From Crambe crambe (taxonomy: Eukaryota > Porifera > Demospongiae > Poecilosclerida > Crambeidae): a stretch of DNA of 64,000 bases. Below are positions 12,219 to 24,300 of the stretch, piece by piece. The notes under the pieces were generated by a model. It was not told the DNA's origin and did not search any database. It saw only the letters and a program-made list of their open reading frames with translations. The stretch spans positions 6,239,338 to 6,303,337 of the forward strand of contig OZ004581.1 of assembly GCA_963924555.1 (NCBI GenBank), read 5' to 3'. Position 1 is the first letter of the stretch. Each line of letters begins with the position of its first letter. The position numbers and the translations under genes were made by a program.

Positions 12219-14183
12219 ATAGTGCATACTTGACAGGGGCGGATCCAGGAGATTTTTTTGACAAGTTTCTTAGTAGTGACTTTATTATGCTTAAAATACT
12301 ATGTGTGTAAGTGCACGCGAAAATTTTTGAACCACACCCACTTCTGATTAACTACACCCTCTTTCCCGTGGCAGCGCAGGTAGTAATTTCGTGCGTGGCT
12401 GTCTCTTTGCCAGTGGTTAACCAGCAAGGTTAGATTATAGATAGTGTACGCATGTATTTTCAAGCAGACTGTGTGGTTTGAGCTGAATAGACTAAACTAA
12501 CTAGACCGGTTTCCAGAAACCTTAGAAACTCCCCTGGATCTGCTACTGCTTGAGAGACCAAGTGCATACTTACCGGAATTCAACTATTCCATCCATTTCA
12601 GGTGGTGCCCGCCAGAGAATTCTCTGCTCCGTCATATTTTGTCTCCCTCCATTATTATGAGTCACTGTAGCCTGCAGAGTCAAGGATGAAAAATTAATGG
12701 GGCTTTCGACATAAAGTCAGCACCTATTTTCAGCATTCATTTGTGAGCCTATGGCTGGGTATAGCTACCTGACTAGGAAGTTGCACTAAATTATGATCTC
12801 ACAGCAACGTGCATGATTGGGTACATACATTTGGAACGTGATTGTTACACAATTATTGAGTACTTAGTGTGGAGTTTATTATCTTTTGAAACCAGGAACA
12901 TATCCAGACCAATAACACACAACATACAGGTACATATAACACACCATTTTTAATAATTATTGCTAACCCGTGTAGAATTCAGCGCGCAATTACGCGTATG
13001 ATCTGCTAAAGCGCGTAAGTATCCAATAATACGCCGTAGATACGTGCTAAGAGCGCTTTATCATATAATTCCGCAGAAAAAGGCGTAGAAACGGCAATAA
13101 TCTCGCGTAATCTCGCATAAAATAACGTCTACATGCGCCATTTATTGTCGCGATTTAACACGCTTTAGCGTGTAAATGCGCGATAAAGTCAACACGGGAA
13201 ACCATATGCAGTTATGCAAGCAATATAACAAACCTGCAATGTACGAAAAACTGGAACGGTTTACACCAAAAGCTGCCACCATGGCAGATTCTGCTCTAAA
13301 AATTCCTGTGAAGGAAGCTTTTATTATGCCACCCAAGTCTTATTATGCTCAACACAAACGCAGATTGCAGTGATTAAATCCAGAACAGCAAGCCATTTGA
13401 AAGGAGGCTAGCTATGCAAATTTTGGTTTTGCTGTTCTGGATTTCACAAGATCACTGCAATCTACTGTATGCAAATGTGCTGACATCAGCACTGATTCAG
13501 ATTTAGCTACGCAGGCTAATCACATTTAGTTTAATGTGACTAGGGGGAAATGCACTGTGTGTGTCATAACTCCTATGGATCCTCTCTGCTATAGTACTTA
13601 CCATTGCTATATCACCCAAACTGTCACGACAATCGAGGTACTGCTGAAATTGGGCACTGTTCACTAAAAATATGCCTATCAAATTTTCTCCAGGCACACT
13701 TTGAGCTTGAACCACAAATCCCCTAAAGCCGATATTTGGATTCACAGTATCATTGATCAAAACTGAAAAGGGATAATTATAAAGAACCATGATTTCAGAT
13801 CCGATCATACATTGAAATAATAATGGGCAGATTGCTTATCAGAAGCCTAATAGCTACAATGATTTTTGCAGCCTGCTATAAACAAAAAAACGTGAGAGAT
13901 ATACTATCCTACCTGTGTATAGCTTGCCAGCTGCATAATCATATCCTCCACCATTGCTTGTGGATACTGGAAGGTCTGTACTTATCAGAAAGCCACCATT
14001 TCCACTTTGGGGGTCACCATGAGATGCCCCAGGCCTTAGGAACACTCCAGGAGAAGTGTTACATATAGAAGTAGGAGCTCCACCTGGGTAAGCATACCCT
14101 CCATGTGACGCTATTAGGATCAGTAATGCTAGCGCAACTGATGGTAGATACATTTTCTTCGAGTCTATACGTTCTTGCAGCAC
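9847..14183 (-). CDS. Reeler-DOMON secreted protein A, 8 exons
   Basis: Exons by GT-AG junctions: 13913-14183, 13602-13762, 12574-12671, 11878-11929, 11589-11666, 11018-11191, 10637-10797, 9847-10501. They total 1650 nt, 549 residues, with every phase consistent. Exon 1 carries a signal peptide (core LALLILIASHG) then YPGG...C; the alternative start is 14153. Exons 1-4 form a Reeler domain (GFRGFVVQAQ, VTHNNGG, ILWRAPP). Exon 5 is a Pro/Thr linker. Exons 6-7 form a DOMON domain (TGWVAVGFS, MDVFACGTADG, SDIQMEEA). Exon 8 has about 18 heptads of TSSIGDT type, then a hydrophobic tail (FVQALGIMTYYITGFCIVII). Known: Reeler plus DOMON is the extracellular half of FRRS1/SDR2 proteins; DOMON binds heme or sugar. 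No cytochrome b561 follows, so this is probably a stalked, membrane- or GPI-attached surface protein. Function is inferred only. Confidence 0.85.
9950..10330. repeat. 21-bp minisatellite coding the gene A stalk
   Basis: About 18 units of AGTAGTATCTCCAATGCTAGA, in phase with exon 8 of gene A, give a 7-residue repeat rich in Ser and Thr. All six frames stay open through it, which explains the overlapping open frames on both strands. Units differ mainly at GCTAGA/GCGAGA, which switches Ser/Arg. The paralogue has about half as many units. Confidence 0.95.
12234..12548. mobile_element. hAT-like MITE in intron 3 of gene A
   Basis: The left end CAGGGGCGGATCCAGGAG is the inverse of the right end CTCCCCTGGATCTGCTACTG with mismatches. 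Both sides carry CTTGA (12229-12233 and 12549-12553), a 5-bp target duplication. The corresponding intron of gene B lacks the insert. A GA microsatellite (12187-12215) lies just before it. Confidence 0.75.
12968..13205. repeat. CpG-dense repeat in intron 2 of gene A
   Basis: The ends CCCGTGT and ACACGGG enclose DNA rich in GCGC, CGCG and GCGTAA motifs, quite unlike the AT-rich surroundings. It is related, mostly in reverse complement, to 43836-44010 (GACTTTATCGCGCATTT, TTATTGCCGTTT, CGGAATTATA). Probably a MITE family; the paralogous intron lacks it. Confidence 0.6.
13360..13465. mobile_element. Short fold-back element
   Basis: GATTGCAGTGA plus AATCCAGAACAGCAA pairs with TTGCTGTTCTGGATTT plus GATCACTGCAATC across a core containing CATTTGAAAGGAGGCTA. 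A longer relative lies at 30497-30660. It sits inside intron 2 of gene A. Confidence 0.75.
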
Positions 14184-14196
14184 TATTAGGCCACTA

Positions 14197-14258
14197 CAAC
14201 TTGTTAGTCTGGCGTAGTGGTCGCCGCTACTACTATCTATGGCCAGACTAACAACTTG
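14197..14258. repeat. Hairpin just upstream of gene A
   Basis: ACAACTTGTTAGTCTGGC and its inverse GGCCAGACTAACAACTTGT flank about 25 bases. It lies directly before the gene A start, in the expected promoter or 5' UTR. The region upstream of gene B lacks it. Confidence 0.7.
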
Positions 14259-14259
14259 T

Positions 14260-15189
14260 TTTCCTGTTTCTGGTCAGCCGCGCGCATGTTCACCGGTATG
14301 CGCATGCGTAGTAGCCTACAGTAAAGCAGCTCGTTGTAATTGTGTGGGAAATGACTTCTATGCACCTGATCCCTGAGTATTTAACTGTGAAAATGATCAA
14401 TTTCTTAGTGATCTTTTGATAGCAGCTACATGTTTTATCTTTAGCAAACACATAGCTATGGCTTTACATAATAGTGAAGTGCAGTGTTCTTTGTCAATCT
14501 AATAGCTAATCTATCTTTGGAAGATTCTTGCAGTGAATAGTTCATCAATATATCCATCGATATGTGTCTACAGTGCCTCATCTGTATTGTCTGTAGAGCC
14601 TGCTCCAGATGCTGACTGTACCTCAATGCAAAGATTGTACTGGTCCTCATAAAAAATATAAGTATTGCAGAGCTGGAGCCAGCTCATTTGTAGTGGTATG
14701 GCCATGCATAGCTACAATCTGGGGAGGGGGGGGGGGAAGCCCTCCAGTGTTATTGATTCAATTTCAATCTGGTATGATCTAGGTAATGCCATGTAGCTAC
14801 TAACTTATAAGTCATTGTTATTATTCAAATTGCATACGCACACATGCATGTATACACACAAAAAAAAAGTTCTGAATGGTGATACGGCCATGGCCATACA
14901 AGCCGTACCAGTGCCTCTGGCCATGTATCGTGGTGGCTACATTAAATGATTGTTTATACAAGTACAAGAGATCATGTATAACTAGTTGCTGTAATGGCAA
15001 TCCCCCATCCCCCCTTCTTGCATCAGTTGTCCATCGACCAGAAACAGGAAATCAAGTTGTAGTGGCTGGTTGTTCTGACCACACATATTAATTTTCATGA
15101 AAATTAAATCAGCACCTATGATATTCACATTCTTTAAGCCATACATTATTTTCAGATTCAATTTTATTAGTTCTTATAATATGTTGGGT
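14260..15189. other. Gene-free stretch, part shared with 31.1-32.0 kb
   Basis: About 14650-14860 (CATTTGTAGTGGTA, GGCCATGCATAGCTAC, ATTTCAATCTGGTATGATCT) recurs at 31085-31240. About 14870-14930 (CCGTACCAGTGCCTCTGG) recurs near 31925-31980. The CA-repeat tracts between them have very different lengths. No gene seen. Confidence 0.55.
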
Positions 15190-16945
15190 TGGTAATTATT
15201 TTTGAAGGTTGGTTCATTATCTTATCACATCATTATGGTAATGTGATCAGACACGAGATTGTATGCTACAAAGAGATATTATATGAATCCAGTCACATCG
15301 CTGCCATAACAATGGACCATTATACCTCCTGGTGACAGTCGTAAGATTATTTTGTGATGTGGTTTAGGTTGTTTTATTATAATTATAGCTGTCTCTCCAC
15401 CTGCAAGATTCGAGAATTTTCTAAAGAAATCAAAAAACCCAAGAAAAGTGAATCCATTGACCAAGCATAGCCCTTAGTCAACTGGGAGGATATTGCATCA
15501 TATCAAGACATTTTCAAATTTCATATTCCGCATGTAGCTACGTAGCTACAAGGGAACATCAACTCTTCCCAGATAGGTCACTAATTTACAAAGCTGCTCC
15601 ATGCATAACACATTTTTGGGGGCAGTGCCACTGGTTTTTGGGATGCAGCTGAGTGGGAGGTGCCCAGGAGCCACATCTCCTGGAGGCTTATGCAAGACCA
15701 GTCCTCAAGGATCCATGCAAAATTCCTCCTCACTCATGAAATTATAAGGGGTGGGGGTGTACAATAACGTGAGACAGACTAACTTTTGAGACTGAGCCTG
15801 TGACTGAAGAAGAAGTCCCATATAGCTATCTTGTACCCACATGTTCTTCTCCTCCAACGTTTCTGCTTGTGCGTTTCTGCTGTCACCTGGTTAAAACTTA
15901 TACCTATAGATGTATGTGAGGCTGTAATGTTGAGTAACTTACGTAGCTTGCCTATGCGAGGCTGCTTGGCTTGCCTGTGGCTTGGAGGCTGTTTGGTTTG
16001 CCTGTGCTAATTGTCATTCCTGCTGCACTTGCCATGTGAGGCTATCACTCAGTTCTTTTGGTCCTCGTAGAGCCCCAGCCTATATGCTCTTTTAACCCTG
16101 ATGCAAGTTTAAATCAACTGTAGGTATGTAGCAGAGACCTCTGTAATGATATTATACTTCCAGTACCTCTTTAATTTTCTTCATAGCTATTATAAGATCA
16201 TAAAATAAAATTAGTGTGGGATCAAAACCCACACTAAGTCATGATTGATTGATAATTGTATTCTGAAAATCATGCAGACTCAATGCAAGGCTTGCAATAA
16301 TACGTAGTTTGTCATTGTCATTTATTTTCTTCATTTTGTCCTGCCCTTTAACTTAATGGTAATCAGCTGCCAGAATAATTATATCCATGCAGCGTGTATC
16401 ACTTATGATGAGGTAGATATTCTACCCTTCTGGGTGGTATGACTTCTGCTGAGTGAATATATGAGATGGGAGGCATATATAACTTCACAGGGTATCAGTT
16501 GTAACATATAGCACATCATGATATGCACTATATACTGCCTGATGAGATTGTGGGGAGATGTCATGAAATGAAACCAGTATCTTGGTGTGGTAGAGATAAG
16601 TGAATGTGGTCAGACTTCAGAATGGGATTATCAATTTGCAAATATTGTGTGGTAGGTTGTGTGAAGAATAATTATTGGAGTGTGTATAGCTATATTGAGC
16701 TGCATGCGTACGTAGGTTCCACTAGCTACAATGACTAGTCATAGCTACTGATGCATATCGTAGAGGTCACACCTCTGGCCATGGCTTAGACAAGAATAAA
16801 AAAAAATAATTTATAAGTGAGCTATAGCTAATTAGCTACTAATATTATTTTGAACATGTAGCTACACAAAAGAAAAGGTTAAAGTTCATTCATGCATTTG
16901 CCCATGACTATAGTATGTACTCAGGCTGTGGAGTGATCCATTTTT

Positions 16946-17044
<99 letters not shown>

Positions 17045-17600
17045 GACAGCTAGGTTACACTAGGAGTGAGACACATCACATGTTATTCTCTATAAGTTAT
17101 AAACTAGCTAGCCATGCATACTACACAATGCCTCAATTTTTCTATTCATCACACCTTAGTGTGTACTGCACACTAAATTGTCCCAATAAAACAGTGTGTG
17201 TATTGGGACAAAATGGTGTGCAGTATATAGCTAAACACTTTCATTTTACAGTGCATCTATTATTGGGATGACCACAGACTACTCATCATTATCTCTTTAT
17301 GTAGTTGTTATTAAATTGGTCATCAACAGCAAATGAATTAAAAGATAAGCTGTAACAACAAAAATATTACTACTTGAAAATTTACGGTATCTGACTACGT
17401 AGAAGTTCATATTGTGAAAAAGGATCACTTGTAAAGGTTTTTAAGTACATAGCTATCTCCAAAACAGCTATAGATATTATTGTAGCTATACAAAGGACAA
17501 TAGATTGTGTCCCAAGTATATAGTGTGTCCATTGTTTGATTCTTATCTTGCCACTTGTAGTAAGCAAAATCTAGAGTCCATGGATCAGATATAGAATTTG
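15190..17600. repeat. Duplicated segment related to 48.94-50.64 kb
   Basis: The segment shares with 48940-50640 the order TTTTGTGATGTGGTTTAGGT, CTGAAAATCATGCAGACTC, GATATTCTACCCTTCTG, the GT microsatellite (16947-17045, here running into GTT) and the GCTGTAACAACAAAAAT flank. Here the HMGL-EF coding piece found at 49025-49390 is missing and other DNA fills its place (15480-16260). No gene is supported. Confidence 0.7.
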
Positions 17601-17740
17601 ACTTACTGGCTATAGTCATCAGAATTCTGTTCGGGCCATCTGTTTAGTGTTAGAGCGGCACCTAGAGGCTGATGTTTTGCTATTAGTTTTCACTACAGTT
17701 CTATTTCACAATTCAGGATGAAACCCTGTTGCAGTGCTAT
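17600..17740. repeat. Dispersed repeat, second copy at 27957-28078
   Basis: GACTTACTGGCTATAGTCAT, then AGAGCGGCACCTAGAGGCTG, are shared with 27957-28078. Neither copy contains a plausible gene. Confidence 0.7.
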
Positions 17741-17829
17741 TTTGAGAGAACAAGAACCCAAGGAGAACACTTCATTGCAAGCATGTTCTCTTATCTTAAG
17801 AATGGAGTTCAGGGTACTTACCTGCATGT

Positions 17830-18190
17830 ATCCATCACCAAACTCGAGAACCACGTGCACAGCAATTATAAAAATACTATTCCTACTTCACTCCTAGGCC
17901 TCTTAGTCCTAAATGGGTGTGGTTATTGAAATTAGGAGGCCTAGGAGTGAAGTAGGAAAGTAGTTTTGTAATATTGCTGTGGTTCTTGAGTTTGGTGATG
18001 GGTATGGGTAAGGAGTTACTTGACTCACTTGTTGCTGAAGGGGGAGTGAAGAGTAGGGATTTAAGTTGAGTGATATAGGCATGCATGGTTATTGAAATTA
18101 GAAGGCTAGGAGTGATAGGAATGCAGCTAAATTTTATGGCTATCCCTACTTCACTTTTTATTTAGAAGATATTTTTTGCGCTCATGATAA
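17830..18190. mobile_element. Rearranged copy of the 9.2-kb fold-back MITE
   Basis: It shares CCTACTTCACTCCTAGGC, the GGTTATTGAAATTAG blocks and the terminal CCCTACTTCACTTTTTATTT ... TTTTTTGCGCTCAT end with 9207-9668. One arm is shortened. It sits downstream of gene B exactly as its relative does downstream of gene A. Confidence 0.7.
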
Positions 18191-18384
18191 TAGCTAGTAC
18201 CAAAAGACTATTCTAGAGTGCAGAGACCCTCTATAGCTACACAATAGCTATTCACAAAGAACAATGGTAGTTAAGGCCTACAAAGAAGTAACTGCTCATT
18301 ACTAACAGAGATTAAGTAACAGGAAGTCAATTATCATTACACATTAGACGATAATCACTATACAAGAACCTGTTATATAATATG

Positions 18385-21300
18385 TCACAATTCCAAGAGC
18401 TTGAACAAATATGCTGCTAATTTCAAAAAAAACTTGGTTAGGGTAGTAGCTCCAATGCTAGAAGTAGTCAAAGTAGTAGCTCCAATGCGAGAAGTAGTAT
18501 CTCCAATGTGAGAAGTAGTATCTCCAATGCGAGAAGTAGTATCTCCAATGCGAGAAGTAGTAGCTCCAATGCGAGAAGTAGTATCTCCAATGCGAGAAGT
18601 AGTAGCTCCAATGCGAGAAGTAGTAGCTCCAATGCGAGAAGTAGTAGCTCCAATGCGAGAAGTAGCAGTGCCAGTGTTAGCACTTGAAGTAGGTCTAGTG
18701 TTAGTACTTGAAATGTTTATGGGTGATGGAGACACGAAGGGATTAGCAACACCACCACCGACGTGGGTTCGAAGTTCAGGTGGGTTTGAACTCAGCCGGT
18801 TCAAACTAGTTCCGACCATTACAAAGAGCTCATCTTGCAAGCGGATGTCTCGTCCAGGATTTTCACCATCAATAGTTCTAGTAAACCTGAGGGGAGGAAG
18901 GGGAGGGAGATAGCAAGGTTATTGGAACAGTCTCAACTGGGGTAGAGAGGTTATCCTCTGATTTTCTCAGAACTGAAATGCCTATAGGTACCTGCCTATA
19001 GGTACAGTGCTGAATGCTGCATAATGCAGTTACCTGCATGTGATTTGATTATTCACAATTCTAGCTTCCTCCAATTGTATGTCGCCTTGAGTATCATCCC
19101 TTAGATTTTGTCTTGATCCATTAGCATTCCACGTATCTAAGACTTCCACCGTCGCACCATCAGCAGTGCCACAAGCAAACACATCCGTGGAGAACTGAGA
19201 GAGAAAGAGGCACTGAAGCTAAGACAGTTTACACGTATTTAATTCCAACATCCTGCTCGTACTTATCAGTGTTCTCCCAGCATACCTTAAGCATAGGGGC
19301 CTTCAAGTACATCTTCCCTTTGATGTGGTCAATAGAATGCTGATTAATCACAACTACCCTTGAAACCACCCCTTTCCTTCTCTAATACTTTAGGAGAACA
19401 CTGCTTATCATATAGTTTTCTCTTTCTAACAACAACATGTACCATATATTGTGTTTGACTGAAGCCCACAGCCACCCATCCTGTTTCACGTCCTCCTCCC
19501 ACACCTCCTTCCAAATCAAAGGTATATTGTGTTTCACTACTCCTAAAAAATCTCACAGAACAATCACAATCTCCATTCCCATGTGTGCAACTAGGAGGTG
19601 TGTGGAGCTCAAACATCGCCTAAAGAAAAGAAAAAAATCCGAGAAGTCAACTATGCCCATTTTCAGTGTGAACCAAAAGCAGCAAAACTAACTAACAGCA
19701 AATAAAGAGTGACATACAAAATTAAAACTCTTAGTCTATGATAGAGCAATATTTATTGGCTCCTAAATCTTGTGAAGTAGAGAGATACAATGTAAATCTC
19801 CTACATATTTTGATGAATGGCAATGGTGGGCAGAGTTTACGAAGCTTTCATTAGCTGACTTTAGCGCTTCATTTGAAGCCTTTACTCTGGCTGCTATGTT
19901 CCAAAGTATTGCTATAGACTAGATAACTTAGATATTAACAGGATCTAGCACCCTCAGGTCGTTATAGACAGCCCATGCAGGGGTATTTAGTTATTGATTT
20001 CAAGATCCAAACTGCTACATTCTATCACTCACAGGTCCAGTTGGTCTTGGAGTAATAAGAGGTGGAGAAGTTGGTTCTGAAATTTGAGGTAACACTTCTC
20101 CCCTGTTTTCCTGTAAAGGATAAGAAAGGATAATAATCATATAGACAGTGCAGCATTGGGGAGCTAGCCCAGGCATATCTGGACCTTAGAACATTATACT
20201 GCGTTGTACGTCATGAACATGATTGCAGACATTGATATTCAAGGTGGGGTCCCTTTGGGATTTAGATATGTGACTTCTAGCTTAGCCTAGTAACTGCAAT
20301 ACATACTGAAGCTCGCAAGTTGGAATAATATGTTGGCATCCGGCGAACAACAGAATACCTGCAGTTTAGAAAAGAGACAAATGCTTAGCATGCTTGAGTA
20401 GAGACCATGGTTCATGCTACGCAATGAATCATCCATTTCAGAAAGTGGATCTCATGTCCCTGTAGTATTCGGATTCTTTAATTTCTTTTCCAATGTCTAC
20501 ATAAGCATGAGGTCTATCACATGTCTATCTATTACATCATAACATGTTAATGATACAAGGAAATAACAAGAGTGATACATAATTAGATAATAATGATACA
20601 GTCATTGTGATACATTATAAATCACTAAACACTACAGTCCCTAGACCCTCTAAAAACAACAGTGTAGGTTATGTTGTGACTCTGTCACACTACTAGTATC
20701 TTACAAATGTACCACTGAAAATTAATGTGACACCTAACCAGACCATCTCTATAACTCTCCTGTTTAGTTCTAATAACAGTCACTTCAGTGAATCAGAGAG
20801 AGAGAGAGAAACCAAGTGCACACTTACCGGAATTCAACTATTCCATCCATTTCAGGTGGTGCCCGCCAGAGGATACTCTGCTCCATAAAATTTTGTCTCC
20901 CTCCATTATTATGAGTCACTGTAGCCTGCAGAGTCAAGTATGAAAAATTAATGGGTTTTTTGAGATAGAGTCAGCACCTATTTTGGGCATTCTTTTGTGA
21001 GCCTATAGCTGGCAGGGTTTCATCTAGGAATTTCATCATCTTGGGGGGGGGGGGGGGGGGAAGATGACTGATCACATAGCTGTAGGCCATGGCAAGGGGG
21101 AGGGTGCAGGAGGGGGGTGTACCCCCTCCCACATGGAGCGCAAAAGAAAATTTGACTTATTTTTGGAGGACTCATGTTGGCTAATTCTCCTACCATTTTC
21201 AGCAAATGCCAATACTCTATTAGCAAGGGGGATTTTTTCTTGGTCCCAGGTTTCTCTATGAAACCCTGCAATGCATGGCCTAAACCACACACCATCTTAA

Positions 21301-24300
21301 GCCTGATCACTAAGTAGCTGTGGTCTGGCTAAGACACTTTGTTGCTTTAGTTGAGCTTAATCATCATGGACAGAAATGTTATCAGAAGGCCTATAGGCCT
21401 AGGCCTAGTTTCCCCTGGTTCTAGTGAAGTCTCAGATGAGGGCCGAAGTGTTTCTAAACGGCCTCATGGTGTAACTGAAGTTTCAGCTTCAGAGAGAATG
21501 AAATCTTATAAAAAGAGCTTTAAGTACAACCCAGAGTGGAAACTGAAATGGAAATGGTTAGTTATAAGGAACAACAAGGTGAAGGTGGCATGTTTTTTTT
21601 GCTCTCTCTGCAAAAAATATGGGAAACCCCCAGTGCAAACACATAGTGCATGGGTTTCATGATCTATAAGTAATTGGGTAAAGGCAACTGAGCTACTGAA
21701 CAAACATGAAAAATCTGAATGGCATCTAGCAGCTGCAGTTGAAAAAAACAACAACATTAACTGAGTCTGCTATAGAGCATGGGGGTGTTATAGAACAGAT
21801 AGTAGCGCTGCTACAGATAGAGAAAGGAGAATAAAACCACCAGCTGATGAAGCAATTAGTTAGATCGGTTTACTTCTTACTCAGACATCGTATCCCCCAC
21901 ACTACAACCTTTGATTCCTTGATTGAACTTCAAATTGACAATGGCAATGAACACCTTAAAGAGCACCAAAATAGTATATGTCCAGCTACCTCTCTAAAGC
22001 CACCACAGCTGAGCTTCTAAAAAGTATCAGCTATTGCATTGAAGAGCAGCTCCTTACCCAGTTGAAGTCCAGTTCCTTTCTCACTAAGAAACTGGAGAAG
22101 GTATCATGTGAGAGCCTCAGCATGCACTTCACAAGCATTGACAATTAATCCCTAGGAAGTGCTCTACTGCTGTTCCATTCTCTATCCACCTTGCACATAT
22201 GGATAACTCTTCTTTGGATGATACATCAGTACTTTCATCAGCCATTATAGAAATGTACTTACTCCTTTGACCACATTGCGAGGACTGGGTTTTGATGGAA
22301 TTATGCAATGTCAGGAACTAGAAGTGGAGTACAAGTTAGGATGCGTCAATCGCCAAGTGCTCTTTTTGTTTACTGCTGTTGTCACAGACTACAGTTAGCA
22401 GCTGTTAATGCTACTAGTGAACACAATGAGGTAAGAGGTAGCTATTGGGAACTCTTCTCACAATAATAGAAAACCTTTCACTACTCACCTAAAAAGGCTG
22501 ACAAGCTAGCAGAAGTTCAAGCAGTACTTAATGCTCCAGAGCTGAAAATTCATAAACCAAGTGATACACGTTGGTTGGCTCGAGAACGATGTGTTCAAGC
22601 AGTATGGCTAACACTACCAGCCCTAGTTTCCACCTTTGAAAAATTTTCTTCTTTTTTTTATGAAGAGAGTGGTGATGCTGAGGCTTATGGCTACTGTGTA
22701 CCTACACATGCAGCTCTTGGTGGAAGAAACATAATTTTCAGTGACACTGACAAGGAATCATTTATTTCGTCACTACATTCAGAGTGTAATTGACCATATT
22801 ACTAGTAGGTTAAAATCATCTGATATTTATTCAGCCTTTTCGATCTTTAACCCATCCCATTTGCTAAAAACAGAAGATTCCTTGTCTTCATATGGCATGG
22901 ACAAGCTACAAACACTGTGTCACTGAGGGACAGCCCCTGACAAACTTATTACTTATTGATTCAATGATTCATCAGAGAAAAAACTGGACTGAACCAAAAA
23001 TCTAGCTAGCTAAAAAAAAGTTTGGAATAATTTTGGCATTTTCTCACGCTACCGCTAGTCTAGTCTGAAATAGTTACTATAGTGAACACGAGAATCCTAA
23101 CAGTTAGTGGCAGTGGTGGTCGATTGTATCTTCAAGAAGCAATTGCTAGAGGAACCAATGAAGAAAAATTGGGAGAGCTAGATTGCTAGCTGTTAGTCAG
23201 GAGTTGCAAGGAAGAGTCAAAGGAAACCACCGCACGTTACAGTTCAACTACAAAGGGATCTAGTCTGCCAGAGGAAGGCGAAGTCATCGAAAGTCTTCGG
23301 AGTCAGAGATGTCCAAAGCTAACAGGGATGCTAGGAAGGAGCCAATCGAGGAAGATGACCAACACCAATAAGAGGAACCAGGCCTGGAAGAGGAAGCTAC
23401 TCATGAAGCACAGACATAATGCTCATCATGGAGCAGATGCAGAATGAATTTCTCACCTTCATGCAGGTGCAGAAAGAAGCAGACTGTGAGCAACAGGATA
23501 TTTTGCTACACCAGGACTGACTTCTATGGCAGCTATAGTCCCCAACAGGTAACATTTGACGGTCAAACTAGATATTCAATACCTAATTTGGACACAGAGC
23601 AAACTGGGGCCGAGTGGAAGATCTTTCGGCATATATTGTTTACTAACTTCAGTAGCTTTCTCATAATTATGTCTCGCATCAATCTGCTTAGTACTACCAG
23701 TCACTACAGCAACTGTTTCAGCGACATTAAACTTATAAAGACACGGCTAAGAAGCAGGCTCAGTGAAGACACCTTGGATCAAGCCATGCGAGTCTGTATT
23801 GAAGGTCCTGAAAAGCTGAGTGATGAAGAGTTGGATTTAATCGTTAATCATTGGAAGGAACAAAAACCCTAACTTGTAGTTATAATAATATTATTACTTC
23901 TTTTTTGTAGCTATAGATACATTTATAGCTATGAACATAAAAAAAATTTGGCCCCAGTAGATGAAACCCTGGCTGGGTATACCTAATTTGAGAAGTATGC
24001 TGACTAGCTGACTCTCTCTCCCCTCTCCCTGTGGATTGCTCAGCTGTGTGTAAGCTAGAGATAGTGTGTGCCATCTTAGCTACCTCCAGAATTTAGCTAC
24101 AGAATCATGAACTGATCCCTGATAGACCTTACCATTTCAAGTAACAATCGAAACTTGTTGAAACAGGGCTAACTTTCTCTGAGGTCTTTGCAAAGCTATT
24201 GGTGGATCTCACCCAGTGATAAGACATGTCTGGGTCTAGCCTGGTTTGTTGGCCAGTCAGTGTTGTGGACGAGAAGCTGATCTCTGCAAGTTATTTGGCC

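Noticed and set aside
18468-18913. Open frames on both strands over the gene B minisatellite
   Set aside because: Same artefact; they do not connect to exons or homologous flanking sequence.
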